Both the position numbers and the translations under genes were made by a program. This document shows positions 25,099-33,861 of a DNA stretch of 48,208 nucleotides, piece after piece (the stretch's first letter is position 1; every line of letters starts with the position of its first letter). The notes under the pieces are model-generated. The model was not told where the DNA came from. It was given only the letters and a program-made list of their open reading frames with translations, and did not search any database. Source of the DNA: Candidatus Binatia bacterium (lineage in GTDB: Bacteria; Desulfobacterota; Binatia; UBA9968); NCBI GenBank assembly GCA_036504975.1, contig DASXUF010000075.1:1-48208 (forward strand), read 5' to 3'.

Positions 25099-25104
25099 GG
25101 GCAA

Positions 25105-25140
25105 AATTCTCCCCTGGCCCCTCTTTTCCAAAGAGGGGAA
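25105..25140. repeat. Family A hairpin downstream of the DUF559 gene
   Basis: TTCTCCCCTGGCCCCTCTTT followed by TCCAAAGAGGGGAA, starting 7 bases after the DUF559 stop. It closely matches hairpin 1 at 23219 and the half element at 37829. Confidence 0.8.
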
Positions 25141-25215
25141 TAAAACCTGCGCCTCGAGAGAACGAAAGTCCTGCGCGCACTGAAATAAATTTTACCGATT
25201 AGGATTGCTCACCGC

Positions 25216-26676
25216 ATGCTTTGGCAAGATCTGCGCGAGTATCTGACCCGGCTCGAACAACTGGGTGAGCTGAAAAGAGTCAACGGCGCCGACTGGGAGG
25301 AGGACATCGGCGGCATCACGGAGCTGATGGTCGAGCGGCGCGGGCCCGCGCTGCTTTTCGATGAAATCAAAGATTATCCCAAGGGCTACCGCGTCGCGGC
25401 GAATTTATTCAACACGATCAGCCGCACCGCCGTCGCATTCGGCCTGGACCCCGATCCTTCATTGGGGAGTGTAGCGCAACGGAGCGCCAAGCTGATGGCC
25501 GAGCTGCGCCCGATCGCGCCCGAGGTCATACGTTCCGGTCCGATCCAGAAAAACGTTTTGACCGGCGCCGAGATCGATCTCTACAAATTCCCAACTCCTA
25601 AGTGGCATGAAAACGACGGCGGGCGTTACATCGGCACCGGATGCTGCGTCATTCAGCAGGACCCGGAGAGCGGCTTTACCAATGTCGGCGCCTATCGCGT
25701 CGCCATTCATGACAAAAAAACCTGCGCGATTTTTATCGAGCACGGCAAGCACGGGGACGTAATCCGGCGCAAGTATTGGTCCGCCGCGAAGAAATGTCCG
25801 GTGGTCGTGTCGGTCGGCCAAGAGCCGATTTTGCCGGCGCTGGCCGGCTCGAGATTTTACTACTCGCCGGAGGGCGTCTCGGAGCTCGAGGTCGCCGGCT
25901 ATCTCCACAAAAGCCCCTATCCGGTTTTCAAAGGAGAGTTCACCGGTCTGCCCATCCCTGCGTTCGGCGAGATCGCCATCGAAGGTTTCATTCCATCTGC
26001 CGAGGAAGTGATGGTGCCCGAGGGACCTTTCGGTGAGTGGACCGGTTACTACGCCCATGGACGCCGGCCGGAGACGATCATCGAGGTCAAGGCGATCTAT
26101 CATCGAAACGATCCGATCATTTTTGGCGCGCCGCCGTCCCGGCCGATCGGCGGCGACTATTTCGCCAACTTGGGAAACGAAGATCTCGAATCGATGGGCC
26201 GGCTGGAAAAAGCGGGCATCCCGGGCGTCAAGGGGATTTTTACTCTGGCCAAGCCGAGACTCCGCGCCTTGGGCTTGAAGCAGATGTACGCCGGTCACGT
26301 GGACGATGTCATTCGCGTGCTGGTTCCGGGCGGCGAGCAGTACGCCGGCAATGCTATCTGGATCCTGGTTGACGACGATATCGACATCACGAATACGGAA
26401 GAAGTTCTCTGGGCCGTCGCCACGCGCTGCGCTCCCGAACACGCCGTCAAGGTCATCGCCGGGACTGCGGTCTGGCAGCTCGATCCCAGGATTCCGCCGG
26501 CAGACCGTTCCGGCCCCGATAAAGGCGGAAGAAAGCGCTATAGCGCGCACAACCTCGTGATCAATGCCTGTCGGCCTTACGAGTGGATCGGTGATTTCCC
26601 GCCGGTGGCGGTCAACAGCCCAGAGCTGCGGCAGCGAATTTTCACAAAATGGAAGAACCTGTTCGAAGAAACGTGA
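25216..26676 (+). CDS. UbiD-family (prenylated-FMN) decarboxylase
   Basis: A 486-residue UbiD-type enzyme: LWQDLREYLTRLEQLGELKR start, IGTGCCVIQQDPESGFTNVG, CAIFIEHGKHGDVIRRKYW, PIPAFGEIAIEGFIPSAEE and the active-site segment VPEGPFGEWTGYYA. Family members carry out reversible (de)carboxylation of aromatic, heteroaromatic and unsaturated acids using prenylated FMN. The partner UbiX is not encoded here. It is a distant paralogue of 37868-39304. Same direction as the Gfo/Idh gene 181 bases downstream, with a family B repeat in the gap. Confidence 0.92.
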   Translation: MLWQDLREYLTRLEQLGELKRVNGADWEEDIGGITELMVERRGPALLFDEIKDYPKGYRVAANLFNTISRTAVAFGLDPDPSLGSVAQRSAKLMAELRPIAPEVIRSGPIQKNVLTGAEIDLYKFPTPKWHENDGGRYIGTGCCVIQQDPESGFTNVGAYRVAIHDKKTCAIFIEHGKHGDVIRRKYWSAAKKCPVVVSVGQEPILPALAGSRFYYSPEGVSELEVAGYLHKSPYPVFKGEFTGLPIPAFGEIAIEGFIPSAEEVMVPEGPFGEWTGYYAHGRRPETIIEVKAIYHRNDPIIFGAPPSRPIGGDYFANLGNEDLESMGRLEKAGIPGVKGIFTLAKPRLRALGLKQMYAGHVDDVIRVLVPGGEQYAGNAIWILVDDDIDITNTEEVLWAVATRCAPEHAVKVIAGTAVWQLDPRIPPADRSGPDKGGRKRYSAHNLVINACRPYEWIGDFPPVAVNSPELRQRIFTKWKNLFEET

Positions 26677-26710
26677 ACTTGATCCGATATAATCTTTTTC
26701 CGGAGCGAAA

Positions 26711-26796
26711 TTATTTCCCTCTCCCGTTTCGGGAGAGGGTGAGGGCAAATCCGTGCGTACCACCCTCACCTTTGTCCTCTCCCTCCAAAGGAGGGC
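26711..26796. repeat. Family B repeat pair
   Basis: A tight hairpin CCCTCTCCCGTTTCGGGAGA...GGG is followed by a second one (CCCTCACCTTTGTCCTCTCC ... AAAGGAGGGCGAGG). It makes up most of the gap between UbiD and the Gfo/Idh gene and creates a misleading upstream extension of that gene's frame from GTG 26753. Confidence 0.75.
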
Positions 26797-26857
26797 GAGG
26801 ATAGATATTTCTGAAGGTTCCGCAAGCAATAATCGCAACAAGATATTGGAGTCATTC

Positions 26858-28069
26858 TTGTCTAAGGTTTTGAGGTTGGGATTTGCCGGTCTCGGCATGG
26901 CGGCGGGCCGGCTCATCCCGGAGATCTCCCGGCTGCCTTATATTAAACTCACGGCGGCCGCGGATCTGCGCGCGCACGCCCTGGGGCGTTTTCGCCAGGA
27001 ATTCAACGCCGAGGTCTACGAGAGCGTCGAGGAGATGTGCGAAAGCCCTAACGTCGATGCGATCTATGTGGCCACGCCGCATGAGTTCCATGCCCGGCAC
27101 GCGATCGCGGCGCTCAAGAGACGCAAGCATGTGATCGTGGAAAAGCCGATGGCGATCTCGATGGCAGAGGCGGAGGCGATGAATGCGGCGGCCGAAGAAA
27201 ACGGCGTCAAGCTCATGTCGGGCCACACCCATAGCTTCGATCCGCCGATCAGAAAGATGCGCGAGATCATCAAGAGCGGAGCGCTCGGCAGGCTGCTCAT
27301 GATCAGCAGCAGTTATTACAAGGACCACATCTACAGACCTTTTCCCGATCATGACATTCGGATGAGTCGAGGGGTGGTTTTGAATCAGGGACCGCACCAG
27401 GTCGATATCGTGCGTCTCTTAGCCGGCGGCATGGTGCAGCGCGTGCGTGCGATGGCTCAAGTCGGCAATCCGTCCCGTCCGGGCGAGGGCCATTACGCCT
27501 GCTACCTCGAGTTTGAAGACGCCGTGCCCGCGAGCTTGGTCTACAGCGGCTACGCCTACTTCGACACCGGTGAACTCATTTGGGGAATTGGCGAAGGAGG
27601 CGAACAGAAGGACCCGGAGAGACACGTGAAAGCCAGGAAATTTTTTAACTCTCTTGGGAGTGAGCCGGAAAGAACGCAACGGTTGGAAGCCCGCCTCGAA
27701 GAATGGCGCTACGGAGGTTCGAAACCGGGAGCGTGGGCCGGCGGCGACAGCGGCGAACGCAAACAGCATCAGCCATTTTTTGGCTTGACCGTCGTCACCT
27801 GTGAGAAAGGAGATATCCGTCAGTCGCCCGACGGTCTTTTCCTCTACGACGATGAAGGCAAGAGGGAAATATGCCTTCCCAAAGGGGTAGATGCCAGAGA
27901 GGCTGAATTGCGGGAGTTCTACGAAGGCATTATGAATGATCGACCGATCTTCCACGACGGCCGGTGGGGCCAGGCGACGTTGGAAGTATGCCTGGCCATT
28001 TTACAATCCGCCGCTGAGCGGCGCGAGATCACGATGTCGCATCAGGTTCCGGTTCCGGGAGCCGGGTGA
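26858..28069 (+). CDS. Gfo/Idh/MocA-family oxidoreductase
   Basis: NAD(P)-dependent dehydrogenase of about 403 residues. The Rossmann segment is LRLGFAGLGMAAGRLIPEIS, the family lysine lies in HVIVEKPMAISMAEAEAMNA, and SGHTHSFDPPIRKMREIIKS begins the substrate domain. I choose TTG 26858, which has GGAG six bases upstream and gives the normal N-terminus, over GTG 26753 inside a repeat. Lies between UbiD and a bicupin, so it may oxidise or reduce an intermediate of the same pathway (inference). Confidence 0.85.
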   Translation: MSKVLRLGFAGLGMAAGRLIPEISRLPYIKLTAAADLRAHALGRFRQEFNAEVYESVEEMCESPNVDAIYVATPHEFHARHAIAALKRRKHVIVEKPMAISMAEAEAMNAAAEENGVKLMSGHTHSFDPPIRKMREIIKSGALGRLLMISSSYYKDHIYRPFPDHDIRMSRGVVLNQGPHQVDIVRLLAGGMVQRVRAMAQVGNPSRPGEGHYACYLEFEDAVPASLVYSGYAYFDTGELIWGIGEGGEQKDPERHVKARKFFNSLGSEPERTQRLEARLEEWRYGGSKPGAWAGGDSGERKQHQPFFGLTVVTCEKGDIRQSPDGLFLYDDEGKREICLPKGVDAREAELREFYEGIMNDRPIFHDGRWGQATLEVCLAILQSAAERREITMSHQVPVPGAG

Positions 28070-28132
28070 AAAAGAGCGGCGAAAACTTTTTTTTCCAGAA
28101 CGGTTCAGGACTGATCGAGTGGAGTAAACGCC

Positions 28133-29230
28133 ATGGCGCAACAACCGGCAACCTTCGACGAATGGTTCGTCAAAAGCTCCTACCAGAAGTTTGTCCAGAG
28201 GGAAGGAGCGCCCCTTTACGAAGGCAGCGCTCTCGAAGACCTGGCGTCGTTACCCCTGGCGGACTGGGAGAGAAGGGGCGGCAAAGTCGCCTACACCCGC
28301 CTGGGCAACCAGGAGAACAACAACCTGCAAGTCGTCGAGATACCGCCCAAGGGAGAGCTCAAGCCTGAGCGCCACATCTACGAGGCGATCATGTACGTGA
28401 TGCGCGGGAGAGGCGCGACCACGATATGGCAGGAGAATGAACCCAAGCACACGGTCGAATGGGAGGAGGGGTCGCTGCTCGGAATCCCGCTCAACGCATG
28501 GCACCAGGAGTTCAACAGCTCGGCCGGCGAGCCATGCCGGATCCTCTTCGGCACGAACATGGCCCACGTCATGAACCTCTACCACAATATTGAGTTCATC
28601 TTTGATAATCCTTTCTCTTTTAAGGATCGATATTCATATTCCATGCAAAGTTTTTTTGCCGGCAAGGGCAAGCACTGGAACGTGCGGCTGTCGGAGACCA
28701 ATTTTGTTCCGGACATCCGGAGCCTGGCGCTCGACCCTTATCCGGAAAGAGGCAACCGGACCTCCATCTTGCGCCTCGCCATAGCGAGCAGTTCGCTCGG
28801 GGCGCATGTCATGGGCGTCGCCGAGGGCACCTACGTGACGGCGCACAGGCACGGCGCGGGTGCGCACGTGATCGTCATCAAAGGTCAGGGCTACGAGCTT
28901 TTCTTCATGCCCGGCGAGGAAAAGAATCGGCGCCGGATCTCCGCCAATCCTTACGCGGTGGTCGCGCCCAAGCACAACGAGTTCCATCAACACTTCAACA
29001 CGGGCCGAGGAGAATACCGGATGCTGGCGTTTCGCGGGAGCGGCTTAAGATACGGAACGGGAATCGCGTTCAATCCGGCCCTGACCGCTCAGGATAAAGA
29101 TCCCCATGCGCTCGCGTTCAAGATCAGCCATGAAAAAGAGGATCCGGCTATACGCGAGGAATATTACAACGAGCTGGAGAAAAACGGCATCGAGATCAGA
29201 CTCAAGCCGGTGGAACAGGGCCGCGGGTGA
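28133..29230 (+). CDS. Bicupin protein
   Basis: A 365-residue protein with two cupin barrels. The first spans about residues 70-145 (PERHIYEAIMYVMRGRGATT, then PLNAWHQEFN), the second about 240-310 (YVTAHRHGAGAHVIVIKGQG, then PKHNEFHQHFN). Both carry His residues suited to a metal, as in gentisate dioxygenase-like bicupins. It is clearly related to the bicupin at 32706 (same motifs in the same order). Function unknown; ring cleavage or an isomerase role is possible. Last gene of the plus-strand run, convergent with the next. Confidence 0.8.
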   Translation: MAQQPATFDEWFVKSSYQKFVQREGAPLYEGSALEDLASLPLADWERRGGKVAYTRLGNQENNNLQVVEIPPKGELKPERHIYEAIMYVMRGRGATTIWQENEPKHTVEWEEGSLLGIPLNAWHQEFNSSAGEPCRILFGTNMAHVMNLYHNIEFIFDNPFSFKDRYSYSMQSFFAGKGKHWNVRLSETNFVPDIRSLALDPYPERGNRTSILRLAIASSSLGAHVMGVAEGTYVTAHRHGAGAHVIVIKGQGYELFFMPGEEKNRRRISANPYAVVAPKHNEFHQHFNTGRGEYRMLAFRGSGLRYGTGIAFNPALTAQDKDPHALAFKISHEKEDPAIREEYYNELEKNGIEIRLKPVEQGRG

Positions 29231-29251
29231 GGAAGTTCAATCTTTTTTGCC

Positions 29252-30226
29252 TCACGCCCTCGCGCTCTGCCCGTAGAGTCCGTCGATGAAGCCGCTGTCG
29301 TCGACGATCCGCAGGTAGTGCGTGTCCCAAATTTCCAATGGGCCGATAAAATTCACTTTGGGATCGTGCCCCACGTCTAGGTCGTAAACGTTCCAAACGG
29401 CCAGCGGGTGCGGATAAGGTTTGGCCGAAAGAAGCTTGCTCCACTGGTCATGGAGGTAATCCACCTCATCGTCGCCTTCGAGATGAAGCAGCGGAACCAA
29501 ATGCTTTTTTAGCAGCGCGCGCGATTTTTGTTTTTCGGTCTTGAAGAAGTGGATCGCCTCGATCAGCGCTTTGAGAAAGGCGATCACGGTATCTTCGTTT
29601 TTGAGCACGTAGTCCATGTTGGCGCAAATCGTCGTGTTGTGAATGACCGGAAGAGCCGGAAGCTGAATCACGTTCAAGCCTTTCTTCCGGCCCTGAAGAT
29701 CGAACGGGATATCCACGTTCGCCGCGTCGACCTCGCCGCGAGCGACCATTTCCACCGCTTCGTGCGCCTGTAACCTCCGCTCGCGCGGGCCGTACACGAG
29801 CTCGACTTGCGATGTGTCCACGCCCGCGCGCTTGAGAGACTGTTCGAGATTGCCGCCGACGCACGGCGCCTTGCCGGTCAAAATTCTCTTGCCTTCCAGT
29901 TGCTTCGGAAACTTGATCTCGGGCCTTGCGATCAGGCGATCGTCCCAGTCGTTTTGGGTTTGCGCCAAGTAAACGAGCCGTTTGTCTCCTTTGGCGCGAT
30001 AGATGTAAGTCTCGTGATGCAAGCCGCTGAGAAATTCATATTTGCCGGTGAGCAGCCCCGGCGCGCGCTCCGACATTTTGATGACCGAATCTCCGGTTTT
30101 CAAATTGGCGATATCGACTTCCAGCTCGAAGCCGTATTTCTCGGTCACTCCCGAATGACGAAAAATCGTGTGCAAAGGCATGTGGGAAATATCGCTGCAG
30201 AGCATCCGAACTTTGTTTAAAGCCAT
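29252..30226 (-). CDS. Leaderless NitT/TauT-type SBP-like protein
   Basis: A 324-residue protein with an NMT1/THI5-like periplasmic-binding-protein fold: NKVRMLCSDISHMPLHTIFR, then FPKQLEGKRILTGKAPC and RGEVDAANVDIPFDLQGRK. It has no signal peptide or lipobox at any plausible start. It ends LEIWDTHYLRIVDDSGFIDG, a motif shared with the leaderless protein at 47221. SBP-fold enzymes (for example 4,5-dihydroxyphthalate decarboxylase) lack leaders, so this may be a cytosolic enzyme rather than a transporter part. Last gene of the minus-strand cluster. Confidence 0.7.
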   Translation of the reverse strand: MALNKVRMLCSDISHMPLHTIFRHSGVTEKYGFELEVDIANLKTGDSVIKMSERAPGLLTGKYEFLSGLHHETYIYRAKGDKRLVYLAQTQNDWDDRLIARPEIKFPKQLEGKRILTGKAPCVGGNLEQSLKRAGVDTSQVELVYGPRERRLQAHEAVEMVARGEVDAANVDIPFDLQGRKKGLNVIQLPALPVIHNTTICANMDYVLKNEDTVIAFLKALIEAIHFFKTEKQKSRALLKKHLVPLLHLEGDDEVDYLHDQWSKLLSAKPYPHPLAVWNVYDLDVGHDPKVNFIGPLEIWDTHYLRIVDDSGFIDGLYGQSARA

Positions 30227-30256
30227 AGTTTCTCCTTCCGTGCTGTCTTAGGTCGC

Positions 30257-31384
30257 TTATTTCTGTTTTGCTTCGCCGAGCGCTTCTTTAACCAGGCTCA
30301 GTATCGGCGTCATATCGAACCACTCGGGTTTGTTGACCATCAGATACCTTCCCTGGGGCTGGCGCCGCGCCTGCGGCGGCACATCGTCTTTCGGAATATC
30401 CACTCTCAAGGAATCGGCTCCGCCGAAGCCAACTTTGCTTTTTTGATAAGCCGTCTGCCCTTCACGCGAGAGAAACCAGTTGATAAAAAGCCGGGCGGCG
30501 TTAGGATGCGGAGCGCGATTGAAGAAACCGATGGCGCCCGTGATCGGGACGATGCTCGCGCCTTCCTTCAAGTCGTAAGTTCCGACCAGTTTAAACGGCA
30601 ATCCCTGTTTCATCGCTTGATAGACCTCGGTCGTCCGGCAGAAAAGACAAAAAGCGTATTTTCCTCCGGCCACCCAATCGATCATCTGGCGGTTATCCCG
30701 CGAGAGAACGAGATCCATCTCGGTCAAGAGCCGGCGCAAATATTTGGGCCCAAGCTCGGGATGGTAAAAGAAAAACCGCGCTGCTTGAGAAACCGTGCCC
30801 GGAAACCTCGGATCCTGAGCGGCGATCTTGCCCTTCCACTTCGGGTTGAGGAGATCCCAGTAAGAGCGGATCTCGTCCGGCTTGACCGCATCGGTGTTGT
30901 AGGCGACGTAGGCCTGGGCCGTTCCCTCGAAGAGAAAAATGTGCTGTCCTTCCGGATCGATGTATTGATGTTTTCCCTCGAACCATTTAGAAGTATCGGT
31001 AACTTCAGGCAGCAAGAGCAACGGCTTGATCGGATCCAGAGCCTTGGCGGGATGCAGAATCGAAATCGGAGTGTCCGGACCTCCAACGTCCGCATCGGCA
31101 AGGTATTTTCCTGCCCTCCGCTCGGCCAACACTTTAATCCGCGCCTGAGAGCCGCCGGCCATCGCGAGATCGGATACTTTGATTTCCGGAAACGCTTTCG
31201 AAAAATCCTCAAGGTAAGTCGGACCGGGACTGGTCAATAAATCGAGCCGCCCTTCTTTCTTTGCCGCCGCGACGACTTTTTCCCACTCCGCCTGCCAGGG
31301 CGCCTTCTCGGCGGCATTGCCGATACCGAGAAGACTAAAGGCCAACAAGGCGATTGCCAGTACTTTATTCACGGAAATGTTCAT
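30257..31384 (-). CDS. ABC transporter substrate-binding protein, Fe3+-type
   Basis: A 375-residue SBP with signal peptide KVLAIALLAFSLLGIGNAAE, the PWQAEWEKVVAAAKKEGRLD start, SYWDLLNPKWKGKIAAQDPR and FINWFLSREGQ. It belongs to the same group as the SBPs at 185, 1403 and 36513. The start overlaps the Rieske oxygenase stop by 4 bases; a family B repeat just upstream leaves no clear ribosome site, so translation may depend on coupling. Ligand unknown. Confidence 0.88.
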   Translation of the reverse strand: MNISVNKVLAIALLAFSLLGIGNAAEKAPWQAEWEKVVAAAKKEGRLDLLTSPGPTYLEDFSKAFPEIKVSDLAMAGGSQARIKVLAERRAGKYLADADVGGPDTPISILHPAKALDPIKPLLLLPEVTDTSKWFEGKHQYIDPEGQHIFLFEGTAQAYVAYNTDAVKPDEIRSYWDLLNPKWKGKIAAQDPRFPGTVSQAARFFFYHPELGPKYLRRLLTEMDLVLSRDNRQMIDWVAGGKYAFCLFCRTTEVYQAMKQGLPFKLVGTYDLKEGASIVPITGAIGFFNRAPHPNAARLFINWFLSREGQTAYQKSKVGFGGADSLRVDIPKDDVPPQARRQPQGRYLMVNKPEWFDMTPILSLVKEALGEAKQK

Positions 31385-32610
31385 GAATCGCCGTGCTTTG
31401 CCGTTGCGAAACCCTCACCCCTACCCTCTCCCCCAGGGAGAGGGCGAGGGAAATCATTGAGTCCCGCCGCAGTTACCCACTCTTTAAGCGGCTTCCCCGC
31501 CGCGACATTGCTAAGCTCGCGCTGCCAGATTTTTCTTAACAGAATCACGCCCACGTCCATGCGGCCCAGGTGCTCGTTCGGACGGTCCGCGATCCTGCCC
31601 TGTCCCACCTGAACGGCATAGTCTTCGATCCAAAAGAGATAATAGGTGCTCATCTGCGGATCGAGATCTTCGAGGCGCATTTTCCCCGCGATGACGCTCT
31701 GGCCGTATTCATTGGGAGAGACTCGCACCTGGGAGCGGGCCTGCTGCCGGCGCTGTCTATAGGCCTTGGCTTCTTCTCCCGCGAGCGGCATCCAGTCGAT
31801 CACGAAGCTCACGCTGTTTTCATCATCGACGGGCACGCGCCAGAAGAGCCGGTCCACCCAGAGCGTCGCGGCGTCTTTCAACGAGCCTTCGATTCTCGCC
31901 CTGGACCGGGTCTGATTGGTGTTGGGCATGTGAAAGTGAGTATGGAACGGCGCTCTTCCCGGAACGCTCACGCTGGTTCTTATTCCATATTCGGTCTCGA
32001 ACGAAGAAACCGTTCTTAGGGCAAGTTGCTCCGGCCGTCCGGCGCGGAGCGCGGACTCTCTGTGCGTGAAGCTCACGTGGCCCACGTCGCAGGCGTTGTC
32101 GAGACGGTTGAAATAGTTGCATGGCCAGTATTCCGGCAACCCGGTTTCCAGGACGCCGGGGCGCTCGAAGTCGGGATGTTTTCTAAGCGGCGGCGGATTT
32201 CCCTCGCCGAAATAGACGAAGATGAGTCCCAGGTACTCTTCCGTCGGATAGCTCCGGATCTTTGTCTTCGCGGCAAAGCCGTCCTCTTCCCCCGGCTGCT
32301 CCACGCACTGCCCGCTCCCTTCATACTTCCACCCATGATACATGCAGCGAATGCAGTCTCCCTCCACCCATCCGGTGGACAGCTGCGCGCCTCGGTGCGC
32401 GCACCTGAACGCCACCACGTAAGGCTTCCCGCTCGCTCCTCGGAAAAGCGTGAAGTCCTCGCTCATGATCCGGATCGGCACGGCCTGCCCTTGCGCCAGA
32501 TCTTCCGAGCGATGGACCGGCTGCCAGAAACGTCTCAAATACCGGCCCGCGGCCGTGTCGGGCCCTGTATGGACGAAGTCATTATAATCCGGATAATCCG
32601 GTTGTGACAT
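31381..32610 (-). CDS. Rieske oxygenase alpha subunit with repeat-derived C-terminus
   Basis: A 409-residue oxygenase: VHTGPDTAAGRYLRRFWQPV start, Rieske ligands in CAHRGAQLSTGWVEGDC and CMYHGW, and the mononuclear iron motif CDVGHVSFTH. The normal domain ends around EWVTAAGLND; the remaining about 20 residues (PRPLPGGEGRGEGF onward) are the translation of a family B repeat at 31412-31450, so the native stop has been replaced. No electron-transfer partners nearby. Overlaps the SBP start by 4 bases. Confidence 0.88.
   Translation of the reverse strand: MSQPDYPDYNDFVHTGPDTAAGRYLRRFWQPVHRSEDLAQGQAVPIRIMSEDFTLFRGASGKPYVVAFRCAHRGAQLSTGWVEGDCIRCMYHGWKYEGSGQCVEQPGEEDGFAAKTKIRSYPTEEYLGLIFVYFGEGNPPPLRKHPDFERPGVLETGLPEYWPCNYFNRLDNACDVGHVSFTHRESALRAGRPEQLALRTVSSFETEYGIRTSVSVPGRAPFHTHFHMPNTNQTRSRARIEGSLKDAATLWVDRLFWRVPVDDENSVSFVIDWMPLAGEEAKAYRQRRQQARSQVRVSPNEYGQSVIAGKMRLEDLDPQMSTYYLFWIEDYAVQVGQGRIADRPNEHLGRMDVGVILLRKIWQRELSNVAAGKPLKEWVTAAGLNDFPRPLPGGEGRGEGFATAKHGDS
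31412..31450. repeat. Family B repeat inside the Rieske gene end
   Basis: CCCTCACCCCTACCCTCTCC then CCCAGGGAGAGGGCGAGGG. It is translated on the minus strand as PRPLPGGEGRGEG and lies just upstream of the SBP start. Confidence 0.8.
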
Positions 32611-32705
32611 GGACGCCTTCTAGTCAGCCTCAAAGATTTTTTTAACGACCCTATCCGCCGCGGCCCGAAGACTTGCGCCTTGAGGAATCGCTTACGGGGG
32701 AATCA

Positions 32706-33848
32706 CTATACGTTTGTATCGATCTCTATATATTTTACCGCCGGCATCTGCAGAGGGATTCCTTTTTGCTTTAGAGCTTCTGCGAAATTCTTGCGGATCT
32801 GAGGGTCCTCGTCTGCGTAATCGATGAGAGTCCCGCCCTCGCGAAAGCTCACCGTCCCGCTAAAGTCCTGGCCGACACTGTCCGTGTATCCCGGCACTCC
32901 CGAACTCGCGCCGTAGACGGCGAGGTGGCGGGCCGGCCGGCTGCCGCCATTGAAATGCTGATGAAACCACGCGTCCGGCGGGCTGTAGATGCTGCGCGGC
33001 CCCCAGTTAATCTTGAGAACTTTGTCCTCTTCGCCATTCTGGTAAGGGTGAATTCCGATCGTATGGGGCCACACCAGGACGTAGCCTTCTCCCTCGAGCC
33101 CGACGAGGATCGCGCCCGGCCCGTGGTAATGCGCTTTGTGATATCTTCCCGCGGGCCATTCAGAAATATGGCCGCTGGGAAAGCCATTGGCCATCCGGTA
33201 TCCCGTGATCTGGCCGCCCGAGACCTTTTGCTCCTGGTTGTCGAGCAGCACGTCCTTGGCATCGGCGATGAAATTTGTGTACCACAGGGTCGAGTACCTG
33301 CCCATTTTTTCGCGCTTCTGCGTCGGGACAAAGTAGTCGGCTTCGCCATTGAAGTGATTCAAGAACCGGTGCTCACAATTGAAGACGACGTCGTCGCCGC
33401 AGAAAAGATTCATGGCCTTGGGGGCGGTGGTCACCGCAAGGAACAGCGCGGGCTCCCGGCTCCCGTTGATCATCCGGTGCCAGCAGTTGAGCGGCGGCGC
33501 GAAAACGCTGCCCTCGCCCCATTCAAAAGTCCGCTTCGGCATTCCCTCCTGCCAAACTTCCGTCGAGCCGAGACCCCTGAGGATGACAATAACCTCTTGG
33601 TAGAGATGTTTTTCAGGTTCCAGCGCCTTCCCTCCGGGAATCTCTCCGACATAGATGCCGCGCTCCGCCTGCTGCGGACCGAGCAACTGAATAAAGACCC
33701 CGGCGCCGCCCGTGCGCGCCCACGATTTCCTCGGAAGCTCTGTAACATCATCGATGCCGGCGACGGCCTCATGGATCGGGATGCCCTCGCCGCTCATCCA
33801 CTCCTCGTAGTAGTCCGGCGACGCCGCGCCCTTTCTTCGTGGCTTCAT
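32706..33848 (-). CDS. Bicupin protein, paralogue
   Basis: A 380-residue two-barrel cupin related to 28133-29230. Barrel 1: PEKHLYQEVIVILRGLGSTE then PLNCWHRMINGS. Barrel 2: YHKAHYHGPGAILVGLEGEG then PPDAWFHQHFNGGS. Metal-ligand His residues are conserved in barrel 2 (H-x-H) and reduced in barrel 1. It follows the PqqC-like gene by 13 bases, so those two are co-transcribed and perhaps consecutive in a pathway. Reaction unknown. Confidence 0.8.
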   Translation of the reverse strand: MKPRRKGAASPDYYEEWMSGEGIPIHEAVAGIDDVTELPRKSWARTGGAGVFIQLLGPQQAERGIYVGEIPGGKALEPEKHLYQEVIVILRGLGSTEVWQEGMPKRTFEWGEGSVFAPPLNCWHRMINGSREPALFLAVTTAPKAMNLFCGDDVVFNCEHRFLNHFNGEADYFVPTQKREKMGRYSTLWYTNFIADAKDVLLDNQEQKVSGGQITGYRMANGFPSGHISEWPAGRYHKAHYHGPGAILVGLEGEGYVLVWPHTIGIHPYQNGEEDKVLKINWGPRSIYSPPDAWFHQHFNGGSRPARHLAVYGASSGVPGYTDSVGQDFSGTVSFREGGTLIDYADEDPQIRKNFAEALKQKGIPLQMPAVKYIEIDTNV

Positions 33849-33861
33849 GGCAGTCCTCCTC

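Noticed and set aside
26753-26857. N-terminal extension of the Gfo/Idh protein from GTG 26753
   Set aside because: These codons are translated family B repeat and spacer; the Rossmann fold begins directly after TTG 26858, which has a ribosome site.
25459-26916. A 485-codon minus-strand frame opposite ubiD
   Set aside because: Antisense of a complete UbiD gene; no domain.
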